From: Spirochaetaceae bacterium 4572_59
GTDB taxonomy: Bacteria; Spirochaetota; Spirochaetia; DSM-2461
NCBI GenBank assembly: GCA_002084805.1
Contig: NBMC01000002.1
Coordinates: 1-64,000 of the forward strand
Reading direction: 5' to 3'
Length of the DNA: 64,000 nucleotides
Program-made: the position numbers and the translations under genes
Part shown: piece by piece, positions 48,561 through 58,134 of the stretch
Numbering within the stretch: the stretch's first letter is position 1
Layout: the number at the start of each line of letters is the position of its first letter
Notes under the pieces: generated by a model
Databases searched by the model: none
What the model saw: the letters and a program-made list of their open reading frames with translations, nothing else
What the model was told of the DNA's origin: nothing

Positions 48561-50558
48561 TCAGGCGAAAGCCTTTCCTTTACTTTTTCCTATTTTCAGA
48601 CTGATATCAAGTATCCATGATTCTCCGGGAAAAAGGATAATCTGCCACTGAGGAAGAAAGGTTGTTCCCTGATAAAGGGATTCAACTGTCTCTGATCCTG
48701 GATAGACATAGGCTGTCTCCAGTGGAAAACTCCAGAATTTTTCGGGAGAGAGAGAGTAGTCCACCTGAATAGTGGTGTTATTCATAAGGTCTTGAATCTG
48801 AAGAATTTTCAGAGTTGTCAACTCTGTTGGTTTCGCGTCAAAATTAAGAAATTCTTCCATCTGATTGATATAACAGAAGCGTGATTCATAGGTTTCGGGT
48901 GCTGGTAGGGCCAGATTAAACTCACTGCCGAAACAATACTCGCACTTTTCATAACCCATATTGGTAATTTCATACTGTAGCTCAATGCTATTCCGTTTGA
49001 AATTATATTGTTTCTTAACTTTTAGGGGAGATTTTCTACCTTTTGTACTAACTGATCCGTTACGGGAGAAAACCAATACCTGTTTTTCACGGTTATGATT
49101 CTGAACATCGTACACCCCGTTCAAAAAGTCACCGGAATCGCTATAGTTGTTCGCCATAAAGGATTTCAAATTCACGTCTTCCAAAAAGTGATCATGAAAA
49201 CCCTTTCTTGAATAGGAATCATGCAATTTCACCGATGAGAGACTGCTGAAGTCCTGATAGCGGGACATTGTATTAAGATAATTCCAGCTGGAAGGAAGAT
49301 AATCCAGTTCGAAAAGAGTACCACCCTTCTGGTGGGCATAGGCATTCATGGTATATCCCTGATAGAGGTATTCCATCCGTCCGTCCATATCAAAATCGAC
49401 AGCCGTAAGAGCCGGGATAAAAATACCCTTTTCTCTTGTAACTTTTTCAGCCTCGATCAAAAAGCGATAGGCATTATGCCGGAGCTGAATATCATACAAG
49501 CCTCTATCCGGACCATGCCAGTAGGGACTGTGATTCTGTCCCTTCCATAACTCTTCTCTGGCGGACTTTTTCCGATATTTATCACCACGAACCTGATTCA
49601 CCTGAACCTGGGTATACATCATCTTTGAATACAAAAGAGTACTCTCTCGATAGTTCGTCAGAAAATGTCTGTAATGACGATAATCATTCTTATCTTTTAT
49701 ACCATCAGACTGACTCCACTCCATCAGACTGGTAAAGGTAGTAGTGGGAAAATATCTTTTTTCAGCCAAAGGATTACTGCGTATTATTTTTCCGGGAAGA
49801 TCCGAATTGATCCATTCACGATTATTCTGAAGCAAAAGAAAAAACTCTTCCAACCAGGCGCTATCACAGAGAACAGCTTTTCTCGAAGATTTAACCGACA
49901 TGGATTCTCCCGACAGGAGAAGAGAAACAACGGGGGACGGTCCTGCTTTCTCAGTAAAATCCTTCAAGCTGGCGATTATCTGTTCAGGTGAATCATGAAA
50001 CATACGCTGGCTCAATCTGTGACAGAGCGGCAGGACATGCATGGTTTTTCCCTGATCTTCCGTTAAGACGGGATCAAAAAGTCGTTTTTCCCTAACTCCT
50101 GCATCACTGAAGATGCGTTCATCAAGAAAGAAGTACTCCATTCCACAGCTTTTAAGAGTATAGGCAAGCTGATTCTCCCATAGATTCCCGGAAATCCAGA
50201 ATCCACGGGATCGTCTGCCAAAGGTTTTCCTTAAATAGGTAATCATCATTTCGATCTGCCCCACCCTATCGGATGAGGGTATCAGAGGAAGAATAGGTTC
50301 AAAGTAACTGCCACCGAGGATTTCTACCTGTTTCCGATCCACCATTTCGCGGAGAACAGTTATAAATTCAGGGTGTCTCTTTTCCAGCCAGGAAAGAAGG
50401 GGCCCTGAATAATGAAGGGATAAAGCCAGCTCGGGATAGTTGTAAACAGTCGTCAGAAAAGGTTTATAGGCTTTCTGATAGGCTTCCTCATAGAGGTGTT
50501 CCTGTAGACCAAGAGGTTGTGTATTGTATGTTCCGAATACTAGCTTTATCTTCTTCAT
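48561..50558 (-). CDS. Glycoside hydrolase family 57-like (4-alpha-glucanotransferase/amylase type)
   Basis: LVFGTYNTQPLG N-terminus, VEILGGSYFEPILPLIPSSDRVGQIEMM, GFWISGNLWENQLAYTLKSCGMEYFFLDE, C-terminal beta domain. Confidence 0.82.
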   Translation of the reverse strand: MKKIKLVFGTYNTQPLGLQEHLYEEAYQKAYKPFLTTVYNYPELALSLHYSGPLLSWLEKRHPEFITVLREMVDRKQVEILGGSYFEPILPLIPSSDRVGQIEMMITYLRKTFGRRSRGFWISGNLWENQLAYTLKSCGMEYFFLDERIFSDAGVREKRLFDPVLTEDQGKTMHVLPLCHRLSQRMFHDSPEQIIASLKDFTEKAGPSPVVSLLLSGESMSVKSSRKAVLCDSAWLEEFFLLLQNNREWINSDLPGKIIRSNPLAEKRYFPTTTFTSLMEWSQSDGIKDKNDYRHYRHFLTNYRESTLLYSKMMYTQVQVNQVRGDKYRKKSAREELWKGQNHSPYWHGPDRGLYDIQLRHNAYRFLIEAEKVTREKGIFIPALTAVDFDMDGRMEYLYQGYTMNAYAHQKGGTLFELDYLPSSWNYLNTMSRYQDFSSLSSVKLHDSYSRKGFHDHFLEDVNLKSFMANNYSDSGDFLNGVYDVQNHNREKQVLVFSRNGSVSTKGRKSPLKVKKQYNFKRNSIELQYEITNMGYEKCEYCFGSEFNLALPAPETYESRFCYINQMEEFLNFDAKPTELTTLKILQIQDLMNNTTIQVDYSLSPEKFWSFPLETAYVYPGSETVESLYQGTTFLPQWQIILFPGESWILDISLKIGKSKGKAFA

Positions 50559-50592
50559 TTATTAATGCAATATAAAAAACAGCAGATGCCTT

Positions 50593-51441
50593 TTATTCGA
50601 CTTCCATTGTTTCATTAGATTTTCTTTCTGCATAGGGGATTATACATTTTACCGGACATTTCTGTACGGCATCAGCCCTACCGGGTCCCCTATTATCATA
50701 CTGTATTATTGACAAATTATCTTGTACTTTATAACCGGCTTCGGGAAATTTTTTCTCACAAATCTTACAGCCGATACAACCGACACTACATTTTGCCTTG
50801 GTATCTTTTCCTTTATCTTTCGAATTACAGGCCACAATGAAGTCCGCATCTTCGGGAATCATTCTGATAACTCCATTAGGACAGATCTCTACACATTTAC
50901 CGCAGGAGATACAAAGTTCAGGTTTAACCCGGACAAGTCCATCCCCTGTTTTCTCAATGGCATTGGCGGGACAGACATTGATACAGCTTCCCAGACCGAG
51001 ACAACCGTACTTGCAGTCCTTGCTTCCGCCAAAAAGGAGAGAGGCAGCATTACAATCAGTCAGGCCCTCGTATTCAAAACTCCGGCTGGTCTTATCATTG
51101 GATCCCATACAGTGGACATAGGCCACCATGCGTGTGGCATTAAGATCCACCTCAATACCCATGATTTTTCCAATGGCTGCCAAAGATTCGGGACCACCGG
51201 GTTTACACTTGCTAAGATCATCATCTTTCTTTTCAGCCACTGCTTCAGCATAGCTGGAACAACCGGCATAACCACAGGATCCGCAATTCAATCCCGGCAG
51301 AGCATTCTCCAATGCTTCTACGGTTTCATCCTTCTCTACTTTCAGCTTTTTAGAAGCCACAGCAAGACCTAGCCCCAGTAGCCCTCCAAAAAGAACAGTG
51401 GAAAGGAATCCCCAGAAAATTCTTAATATTTCGTCCATCAA
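50593..51441 (-). CDS. rnfB: Rnf electron transport complex subunit B (ferredoxin)
   Basis: LPGLNCGSCGYAGCSSYAEAVAEK; two 4Fe-4S motifs (GSCINVCPANAIE; CISCGKCVEICPNGVI). Confidence 0.93.
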   Translation of the reverse strand: MMDEILRIFWGFLSTVLFGGLLGLGLAVASKKLKVEKDETVEALENALPGLNCGSCGYAGCSSYAEAVAEKKDDDLSKCKPGGPESLAAIGKIMGIEVDLNATRMVAYVHCMGSNDKTSRSFEYEGLTDCNAASLLFGGSKDCKYGCLGLGSCINVCPANAIEKTGDGLVRVKPELCISCGKCVEICPNGVIRMIPEDADFIVACNSKDKGKDTKAKCSVGCIGCKICEKKFPEAGYKVQDNLSIIQYDNRGPGRADAVQKCPVKCIIPYAERKSNETMEVE

Positions 51442-51445
51442 CTTC

Positions 51446-52036
51446 TTATCCTATCAGATTATTCAGTAAGGCTTTATCAAAAGCCATAAAAGCCATTGCC
51501 ATCAAACCACCACTGATAAAAGCGATGGGTGCGTCTTTCAGATAACGGGGAACTTTTTCGGTTTCCATCTGAACCCGGACAGCTGACATCAGGGTAATTG
51601 CCAGCAGGAATCCGAGACCTCCGGAAAAACCGGCGGTAAAACTTTCAATGACATTGTAGCCGCTGTTAACATTAATCAGTGCAATACCCATAACAGCACA
51701 GTTTGTTGTAATCAAAGGCAGATAGATACCCAGAGCCTTATAAAGGATGGGAGAATACTTCTGCACCACCATCTCAACCAGCTGAACAAGGGCCGCAATG
51801 ATCAGAATGAAGACAATAGTCTGCAGATAGATCAAACCCAGTGGCAGCAGAATCATATGGTAAATAGCCCATGTAACCAGAGAGGCGATGGACATTACAA
51901 AAGTTACAGCGAATCCCATTCCCAATGCGGATTCCACATTCTTGGAAACTCCGATAAACGGACAGAGTCCAAGAAACTGAGACAAGATAACATTACTGAT
52001 AAAAACATAGGTTATTATAATTCCTAAATAGGACAT
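51446..52036 (-). CDS. rnfA: Rnf complex subunit A
   Basis: VLSQFLGLCPFIGVSKNVESALGMG, TNCAVMGIALIN; RnfE paralog adjacent. Confidence 0.92.
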   Translation of the reverse strand: MSYLGIIITYVFISNVILSQFLGLCPFIGVSKNVESALGMGFAVTFVMSIASLVTWAIYHMILLPLGLIYLQTIVFILIIAALVQLVEMVVQKYSPILYKALGIYLPLITTNCAVMGIALINVNSGYNVIESFTAGFSGGLGFLLAITLMSAVRVQMETEKVPRYLKDAPIAFISGGLMAMAFMAFDKALLNNLIG

Positions 52037-52659
52037 CAGGAAGCCTCCTTAGCGGGTCTTTCACTGAGCCAGTTGAAGAGGGCTTTTAAATACCCTACAA
52101 CCAGCAGCGCTCCTGCTGAAAGGGATATAATTCTAATCGGAGCATTAACAAGACCGGGAATCTCAATCACACCATCAAAACTTCCCATGGGGAAGAGTGT
52201 GATAGTTCCAGCACCAAATACCTCACGAATCAGTGAAATAAGAGTGAGACCGAAAAAGAAACCAAGCCCCATACTCAGGGCATCCACAATAGAATCTTTC
52301 ACATTATTCTTACTGGCAAAAGCTTCCGCACGACCAAGAATAATACAGTTAACAACAATCAGCTGTACAAATACACCCAAACTCTTGGAAAGAGAAGGGG
52401 CATAAGCCTGCATCAGCAGGTCTACCAGGGTTACAAACGTCGCAATAATAACAATATAGGCAGGGATGTGAACTTCTTCTGGAATGAAATTTTTCAGAAG
52501 GGAAACCATTATATTGGATCCCAACAGTACAAATAGAACCCCCACACTCATACCCAGGGCATTTACAACCTGAGTAGAAACAGCCAGAGAGGGACATAGT
52601 CCCAGCATCAGGATAAAAATAGGGTTTTCCCGAATAAATCCTTTGGTTAATTCACTCAT
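52036..52659 (-). CDS. rnfE: Rnf complex subunit E
   Basis: GFIRENPIFILMLGLCPSLAVSTQVVNALGM, VNCIILGRAEAFASKN. Confidence 0.93.
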   Translation of the reverse strand: MSELTKGFIRENPIFILMLGLCPSLAVSTQVVNALGMSVGVLFVLLGSNIMVSLLKNFIPEEVHIPAYIVIIATFVTLVDLLMQAYAPSLSKSLGVFVQLIVVNCIILGRAEAFASKNNVKDSIVDALSMGLGFFFGLTLISLIREVFGAGTITLFPMGSFDGVIEIPGLVNAPIRIISLSAGALLVVGYLKALFNWLSERPAKEAS

Positions 52660-53199
52660 TTACTTGTCTCCCAGGGTTTTAACATAGTCAGAACCCTCTT
52701 TTACAGTATTAGCAACAGCTGAAAATGTGATGGTAGCACCGGTAATGGTATCCGGAGACTCCTGAATCATATCCTTGGAAACAGGAACCGGTTCGGATCC
52801 TCCCTTACCACGGAATTTATCCATATAAGAACTTTTTTCAGCCTTCTTACCCAGACCGGGGGTTTCAGAATTATCCATCAGTACCACATCCATAACAGTA
52901 CCGTCGGGTTTATAGGAGGCAAGAATCTTCAAATCACCACCATAACCCTTTCCGGTCATATCAAGAATCCAACCGCCGGGTCCCTCAATGGGATAGCGTG
53001 AAGTTATTATTCCCTCTGCAAGATCTTCTTTCGCACCGGGGGTTCCCTCTTCAATAAGAGAAATCAGGGCATTCTGAAGTTCAATCTTTTTTCTTTCAGC
53101 AATAATAGGTTCTGTTACACTGTTAATAATTCCCAATAATAACGCGGAAATGGCACAAATCAGAGCCAGTTTACCCGCTTTTTTCACGGTCGATGTCAT
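52660..53199 (-). CDS. rnfG: Rnf complex subunit G
   Basis: Single N-terminal TM; flavinylation motif DTITGATITF; SETPGLGKKAE. Confidence 0.92.
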   Translation of the reverse strand: MTSTVKKAGKLALICAISALLLGIINSVTEPIIAERKKIELQNALISLIEEGTPGAKEDLAEGIITSRYPIEGPGGWILDMTGKGYGGDLKILASYKPDGTVMDVVLMDNSETPGLGKKAEKSSYMDKFRGKGGSEPVPVSKDMIQESPDTITGATITFSAVANTVKEGSDYVKTLGDK

Positions 53200-54224
53200 T
53201 TTCCCGCCTCCTGTTCAGCTGCAATCATACCGAATTTCTCCGGTTGAAAGGCTCTGTTCAAGAGAGGAACAAAAATATTCATAAAGATGATCGCCAGAGA
53301 AACACCTTCCGGTACAGAACCGAAGAAGCGAAGCAGATAGGTCATAAAACCACATCCTATTCCATAAACAATCATACCCTTGGAGGTCAACGGAGACGTA
53401 ACCATATCGGTTGCCATAAACAGGGCACCCAACATCAGTCCACCCGAAAGCATATGGAACAGAACATCTCCTGTAAACAGACCGGTACCATAACGAAATC
53501 CGCCGAAAACCCATACGAACAGAGCAAAACTTCCCAGATAGGAGACTACTATTTCCCAGTTAACAATTTTACGAATAATCAGAACCAATCCACCCAGAAT
53601 AAGAAGCAGAGCGGATACTTCACCGATACAACCGGGGATTCGTCCCAGAAAGAGATCCATATAACTAACAGGAACTCCCTCGGCAGAGAGAAGATCCAGA
53701 GGTCCCTGAACTGAGGGAGTAAGGGAAGCGAGGCCTGTCTTCAAAGAACCCAGAGGGGTTGGACCACTAACGGCATCAATTGTTCCCGGATGAGGCAACG
53801 TCCATTTGGTCATACCACTTGTCCAGGAGAAAAACACAAAGACTCTTCCCGCAAGTGCGGGATTCATCCAGTTGGCCCCCAGACCTCCAAATGTCCATTT
53901 TACAACAGCTATGGCAAAAACAGACGCCACAACAACCACATAAATCGGAACGGCCGGAGGCATATTAAAACCGATTAAAAGACCGGTCAGAAAAGCACTG
54001 CCGTCAGAGACTGTTTTATCTTTATTGATCAATCCAAGAAGAGCTTCTGTCGCAACAGAAGCAATAATTGCCGCCGCCATAACCAGAAGTGATCTGAACC
54101 CGAACATATAAATGCCCCATAATCCTGCAGGAAGCAGACAGAGTGAAACGGTCCACATAATGCTGCTTGTTGACTGGGGATGATGAAATTGGGGAGAACT
54201 GGTAATTTTTATTTTTTCTTTCAT
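53196..54224 (-). CDS. rnfD: Rnf complex subunit D
   Basis: SSPQFHHPQSTSSIMWTVSLCLLPAGLWGIYMFG, DGSAFLTGLLIGFNMPP, NPALAGRVF, IPGCIGEVSALLLILGG. Confidence 0.92.
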   Translation of the reverse strand: MKEKIKITSSPQFHHPQSTSSIMWTVSLCLLPAGLWGIYMFGFRSLLVMAAAIIASVATEALLGLINKDKTVSDGSAFLTGLLIGFNMPPAVPIYVVVVASVFAIAVVKWTFGGLGANWMNPALAGRVFVFFSWTSGMTKWTLPHPGTIDAVSGPTPLGSLKTGLASLTPSVQGPLDLLSAEGVPVSYMDLFLGRIPGCIGEVSALLLILGGLVLIIRKIVNWEIVVSYLGSFALFVWVFGGFRYGTGLFTGDVLFHMLSGGLMLGALFMATDMVTSPLTSKGMIVYGIGCGFMTYLLRFFGSVPEGVSLAIIFMNIFVPLLNRAFQPEKFGMIAAEQEAGK

Positions 54225-55561
54225 TTTCCGGCCTTCTTCATGGCATTTTTTCTAAGAATCTTCTTTCCTGTTCTGAATCCCTGAACAAGAGGAATATGAG
54301 CCGGACACATAAAGGCACAGGAACCGCATTCCACACAGTCCATCAAACCTGCTTCCGCAGCTTCATCAATCATATTATTATCAATCAGTTTAAATATTTT
54401 TGTCGGATTTACTCCCATGGGACAGGATGAAAGACAGCGTCCGCAGGAGAGACAGGCAGTTTGTCTGGCAGCTTTAATCTCTTTATCTGTCAAAGCCAGA
54501 ATTCCACTGGTTCCTTTTGTTACAGGAGTATCCAGATCGTATACGGTAAACCCCATCATGGGACCACCTGCGACAATCTTGGCAGGTTCTTCACTAAATC
54601 CACCACAATCTTCAATTAAAGTTCTGAAAGAGGTTCCGATTCTTGCTTTCAGGTTGGAAGGATTTTTAATAGCACCGCCGGAGACGGTAACAACCCGTTC
54701 AATCACAGGTTTATCCTCTACAACAGCTTCATAAATGGAAAGACAGGTCCCAACATTGGCATTGATAACACCAAGTTCAAGAGGAAGTTTACCTGAGGGG
54801 ACTTCTTTTCCGGTAACCGCTTTAATCAGATTTTTTTCAGCACCCTGCGGGTACTTTACCTGAAGGGGCATCACTTCCATATTCAGACCGGACTGTTTAA
54901 TCAATGTATCCAAATGTTCTACCGCATCCATTTTATTGGCTTCAATACCAATAACGGTCCGTGAAGGACTCAAGATTTTCTGAATGATACGGATACCTTC
55001 AAGAACCTCACGGCCTTTTTCCATCATGACCCGGTGGTCAGATGTCAGATAAGGCTCACACTCGACGGCATTGATAATGAAAATTTCACAGGTTTTTCCC
55101 TTGGGAATAGCCAGTTTAACATGTGTCGGGAAGGTGGCACCACCCTGACCGACAATTCCCATTTCAGAGACTTTGGCAGTCAATTCTTCAACGCTCATTC
55201 CTTCCCACGGAATTGAGGGAACAGCTTTTCCCAAACGAGAAAATTCTCCCTGCATTTCAATCACAACAGCCGGTGTAGAGATACCGTTGGGGAGGAAAAT
55301 ATTTTTAATTTCTTTCACTTCTCCGGGGACGGGAGAATGGATATTTGCGGAAACGAATCCGCCGGACTTGCCTAAAAGCTGGCCCTCTTCGACTATATCA
55401 CCCTTTTTGACCAGACACTCGGCTGGTGCACCAATGTGCTGAGAAAGCGGTACAACTGCGGTATTGGACATACTGGCATTCTGTATGACCTTATCACAGC
55501 TTGCTTCCTTACAATCCCTTGGGTGTATTCCCCCTTTGGGGAACGTATTTAAACGCTTCAT
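54221..55561 (-). CDS. rnfC: Rnf complex subunit C
   Basis: GQGGATFPTHVKL, INAVECEPYLTSDHRVM, CLSCGRCLSSCPMG and CVECGSCAFMCPAHIPLVQ. Confidence 0.94.
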   Translation of the reverse strand: MKRLNTFPKGGIHPRDCKEASCDKVIQNASMSNTAVVPLSQHIGAPAECLVKKGDIVEEGQLLGKSGGFVSANIHSPVPGEVKEIKNIFLPNGISTPAVVIEMQGEFSRLGKAVPSIPWEGMSVEELTAKVSEMGIVGQGGATFPTHVKLAIPKGKTCEIFIINAVECEPYLTSDHRVMMEKGREVLEGIRIIQKILSPSRTVIGIEANKMDAVEHLDTLIKQSGLNMEVMPLQVKYPQGAEKNLIKAVTGKEVPSGKLPLELGVINANVGTCLSIYEAVVEDKPVIERVVTVSGGAIKNPSNLKARIGTSFRTLIEDCGGFSEEPAKIVAGGPMMGFTVYDLDTPVTKGTSGILALTDKEIKAARQTACLSCGRCLSSCPMGVNPTKIFKLIDNNMIDEAAEAGLMDCVECGSCAFMCPAHIPLVQGFRTGKKILRKNAMKKAGK

Positions 55562-57072
55562 GCTGCCTGTTGTTTCCTCCTAAGTATTGATAAATGATTT
55601 CTCATCCTGTAATCCTCAGAATGACCGCCGGTAAAACCTGCCGCACTCATCAGACTCAGTAATATTCCCAATATTATGAATACCGCCAGGGCTGTCAATC
55701 CTTCTGTTGAAGGAGCTCCGGGGGTTTCTATTGCCATAGTCACAGCAGGAAGACCTGCTTCGCTTCTGAGAAGCAGACCGGGACCTTCCTGAGATATCCC
55801 GTTAATAAAATCTGTCAGCCACTCCTGATCATAGGTCTGAACCACTTTCAGTGAGGAACGAAGCTCTCCATCTTCCATTTTGTATACAGGAAGAGTCAGA
55901 CTTTCTCCTTCCAGAGGAAGGTGCCAGGTACCACCATAAGGCAGAGATTCCTGATAAGCCCGGTGCATCAGCATTTCTGGCACTCCGGGAATATCTGTCG
56001 ACATTTCCAGTCCTGCGATACCATCCCAGGACCAATCTGAGTCTTCCATGACAACAGCCATGGGAACAGGCACAGACAAGTTCCGGTTTTCTGTCACGGA
56101 AAGGATAAGAACAAGAATCAGCAATACCGCCTGCAACAAAGCAGGGACCAGATTCTTCCTCTGTTTTTTCTGGCCCGTATCCGTTTTCCACTCCATTACT
56201 GAAACAAGGGAGATAGGAATAAAAAGTTCATGATCCCGCCCTTTTTTCCGCGGAGCTTCCTTCCATTTCTGCAATTTTAATGGTGAAATATCCATAAAAA
56301 AAGCGGATAAAAAGATCACCAGTACAGCGGCACAATCTTCTGTATTCACCAAACCCAACATGCAGAAAAAAATCATGGAAAACGGCAGCAATACAGAAAA
56401 AAAAGCGCGAAAATTCCCGGGCCTAATGGACAGGCTCAGTAAAAAAAGCGAAAAAACACCGGGAAGTAGAATATTATAAGCTCCCAGATAATAAGCTGAT
56501 CCAACATAGATTATCAACAGCAAAGCCGGAAGAAACGATCGTCCTGATTGCATCAATAGCCACAAAGACAGAATCATAGCTAAAATTAGAAGCGGATAAT
56601 CCTGACCTGCATCCGGGAAAATCCAGGAAGGGTTCCAGACATCCCGTAAAGCACGTCTGTATTGTAACGAAGATCCTTTTGCAGGTAAATAGAAGAGACT
56701 GTATATATCTTGCCGGAAGTACTTTTGAGCTCCATTTATAAAGGGATCAAACCGGGGATCTGCAGGAAGCAGTTTTTCACCACTCTCCAATTGTTCCGCT
56801 GTGATGGAAAGAACTCCATTAAAACCAGTATAATAATAGTGAGTATTCCCGTCATACAACATTCCCCCACCGCATTGATCGTTCAAGCGTGAAATAAGAG
56901 AATCATTTAACTCTGATGAGGGGATTAACAAGGGATACCATTCGGCCCAGAACAAACCGGAACTCTTACGAAACGAAAGGAGACTGCCGAGCATAAGAAA
57001 AATCAGCATAAAAATCAGAAGCGGAAATATATTCCGGTTTCTCATAGAGGAGAAATTTTTCTTTCTTATCAC
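55558..57072 (-). CDS. Uncharacterised polytopic membrane protein at the head of the rnf operon
   Basis: 504-aa ORF with many hydrophobic segments (LLILAMILSLWLLMQ, FLPALLLIIYVGSAYYLGAYNILLPGVFSLFLLSL); stop overlaps the rnfC start by 4 bp. Confidence 0.75.
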   Translation of the reverse strand: MIRKKNFSSMRNRNIFPLLIFMLIFLMLGSLLSFRKSSGLFWAEWYPLLIPSSELNDSLISRLNDQCGGGMLYDGNTHYYYTGFNGVLSITAEQLESGEKLLPADPRFDPFINGAQKYFRQDIYSLFYLPAKGSSLQYRRALRDVWNPSWIFPDAGQDYPLLILAMILSLWLLMQSGRSFLPALLLIIYVGSAYYLGAYNILLPGVFSLFLLSLSIRPGNFRAFFSVLLPFSMIFFCMLGLVNTEDCAAVLVIFLSAFFMDISPLKLQKWKEAPRKKGRDHELFIPISLVSVMEWKTDTGQKKQRKNLVPALLQAVLLILVLILSVTENRNLSVPVPMAVVMEDSDWSWDGIAGLEMSTDIPGVPEMLMHRAYQESLPYGGTWHLPLEGESLTLPVYKMEDGELRSSLKVVQTYDQEWLTDFINGISQEGPGLLLRSEAGLPAVTMAIETPGAPSTEGLTALAVFIILGILLSLMSAAGFTGGHSEDYRMRNHLSILRRKQQAA

Positions 57073-57203
57073 TATATCCTGTCTCTTTGAGCTGCTGTTT
57101 TGACCATTTGGACAATTTTCCGTTTATAGAGCCTATTTGTCAAGAATTGAAATACATAAAAACCCTGTACCAGATGCCTCTGATTGATTATATTTTACAT
57201 TAT

Positions 57204-58118
57204 ATGAAAAATAATGACTCATTTGATAAGATTCAGCACTTGTTCACCAGCCTGAGGGGAACCATCAGGGGGATAAAAGTATATGCTCTGATTGGAAAAA
57301 GCGGAACCGGTAAGAGTTTCAGAGCCAAGTTGCTGGCAGAAAAATATAATATTCCATACATTATTGATGACGGTCTTCTGATTCATGACAATCGCATCCT
57401 AGCAGGACGTTCAGCAAAAAAAGAAAAGCTCTACATGGCCGCCATAAAGACAGCTCTGTTTGATAATGCTGAACACAGAATGGAAGTAAGAGATGCCATC
57501 AGAAAATCCAAACTAAAGAAGATTCTTCTGATTGGAACTTCTGATAAAATGGTGAGAAAAATGACGGATCGTCTGAACCTCCCTTCCATTTCCAGAATTA
57601 TAAAGATTGAAGATATTGCCAGCCGTAAAGAGATAGAAAAGGCAATCCACTCCCGTTATACCGAGGGTAAACATGTTATTCCGGTGCCAAGTATTGAAGT
57701 GAAACAGGATTACTCCCACATTCTCTCTGATTCAATTAAGATATTATTCAAAAAAGGCTTTGGATTCAGAAAAAAGACTCATATTTTTGAGAAGGCCGTT
57801 GTGACTCCTGATTTCCACAACCAGAAACAAAAAGGCAGTATTAAAATATCTGAAGCAGCTCTCTCTCAAATGATTCTTCACTGTATAGACGAATACGACA
57901 GTGAAATTAAAGTCATGAAGATTACAGTCAAACGAGACCGTAAAGGATACCGCATCCGAATATATGTAGAAGCAGGTTATGGAAATCAGCTGGGCAGCAG
58001 ATTACACGAATTACAGGCCTATATTCTGGATAAAATTGAAAGATTTACCGGAATCATTATTGATGAGGTTGATATTGAGATTTCAAAGATTTCCAGAAGA
58101 AAAACCCCGCTGAACTAA
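57204..58118 (+). CDS. P-loop NTPase with C-terminal Asp23/Gls24-like domain (start uncertain; ORF extends to 57087)
   Basis: Walker A ALIGKSGTGKSFRAKLLAEKY; C-terminal KVMKITVKRDRKGYRIRIYVEAGYGNQLGSRLHELQAYILDKIERFTGIIIDEVDIEI. Confidence 0.75.
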   Translation: MKNNDSFDKIQHLFTSLRGTIRGIKVYALIGKSGTGKSFRAKLLAEKYNIPYIIDDGLLIHDNRILAGRSAKKEKLYMAAIKTALFDNAEHRMEVRDAIRKSKLKKILLIGTSDKMVRKMTDRLNLPSISRIIKIEDIASRKEIEKAIHSRYTEGKHVIPVPSIEVKQDYSHILSDSIKILFKKGFGFRKKTHIFEKAVVTPDFHNQKQKGSIKISEAALSQMILHCIDEYDSEIKVMKITVKRDRKGYRIRIYVEAGYGNQLGSRLHELQAYILDKIERFTGIIIDEVDIEISKISRRKTPLN

Positions 58119-58134
58119 ATCAGCTCTGAACGGG
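58105..58134 (-). terminator. Hairpin containing both stop codons of a convergent gene pair
   Basis: GCTGA ACTAAA TCAGC with flanking CCC/GGG; minus strand continues into GGGGTTTTTC. Confidence 0.45.

Noticed and set aside
48563-48574. AGGC-GAAA-GCCT mini-hairpin at the end of the GH57 gene considered as a terminator
   Set aside because: Only a 4-bp stem; too weak to call, although a T-rich stretch follows on the + strand.
50722-51372. 216-aa plus-strand ORF antisense to rnfB
   Set aside because: Shadow of the Cys-rich RnfB coding sequence; no independent support.
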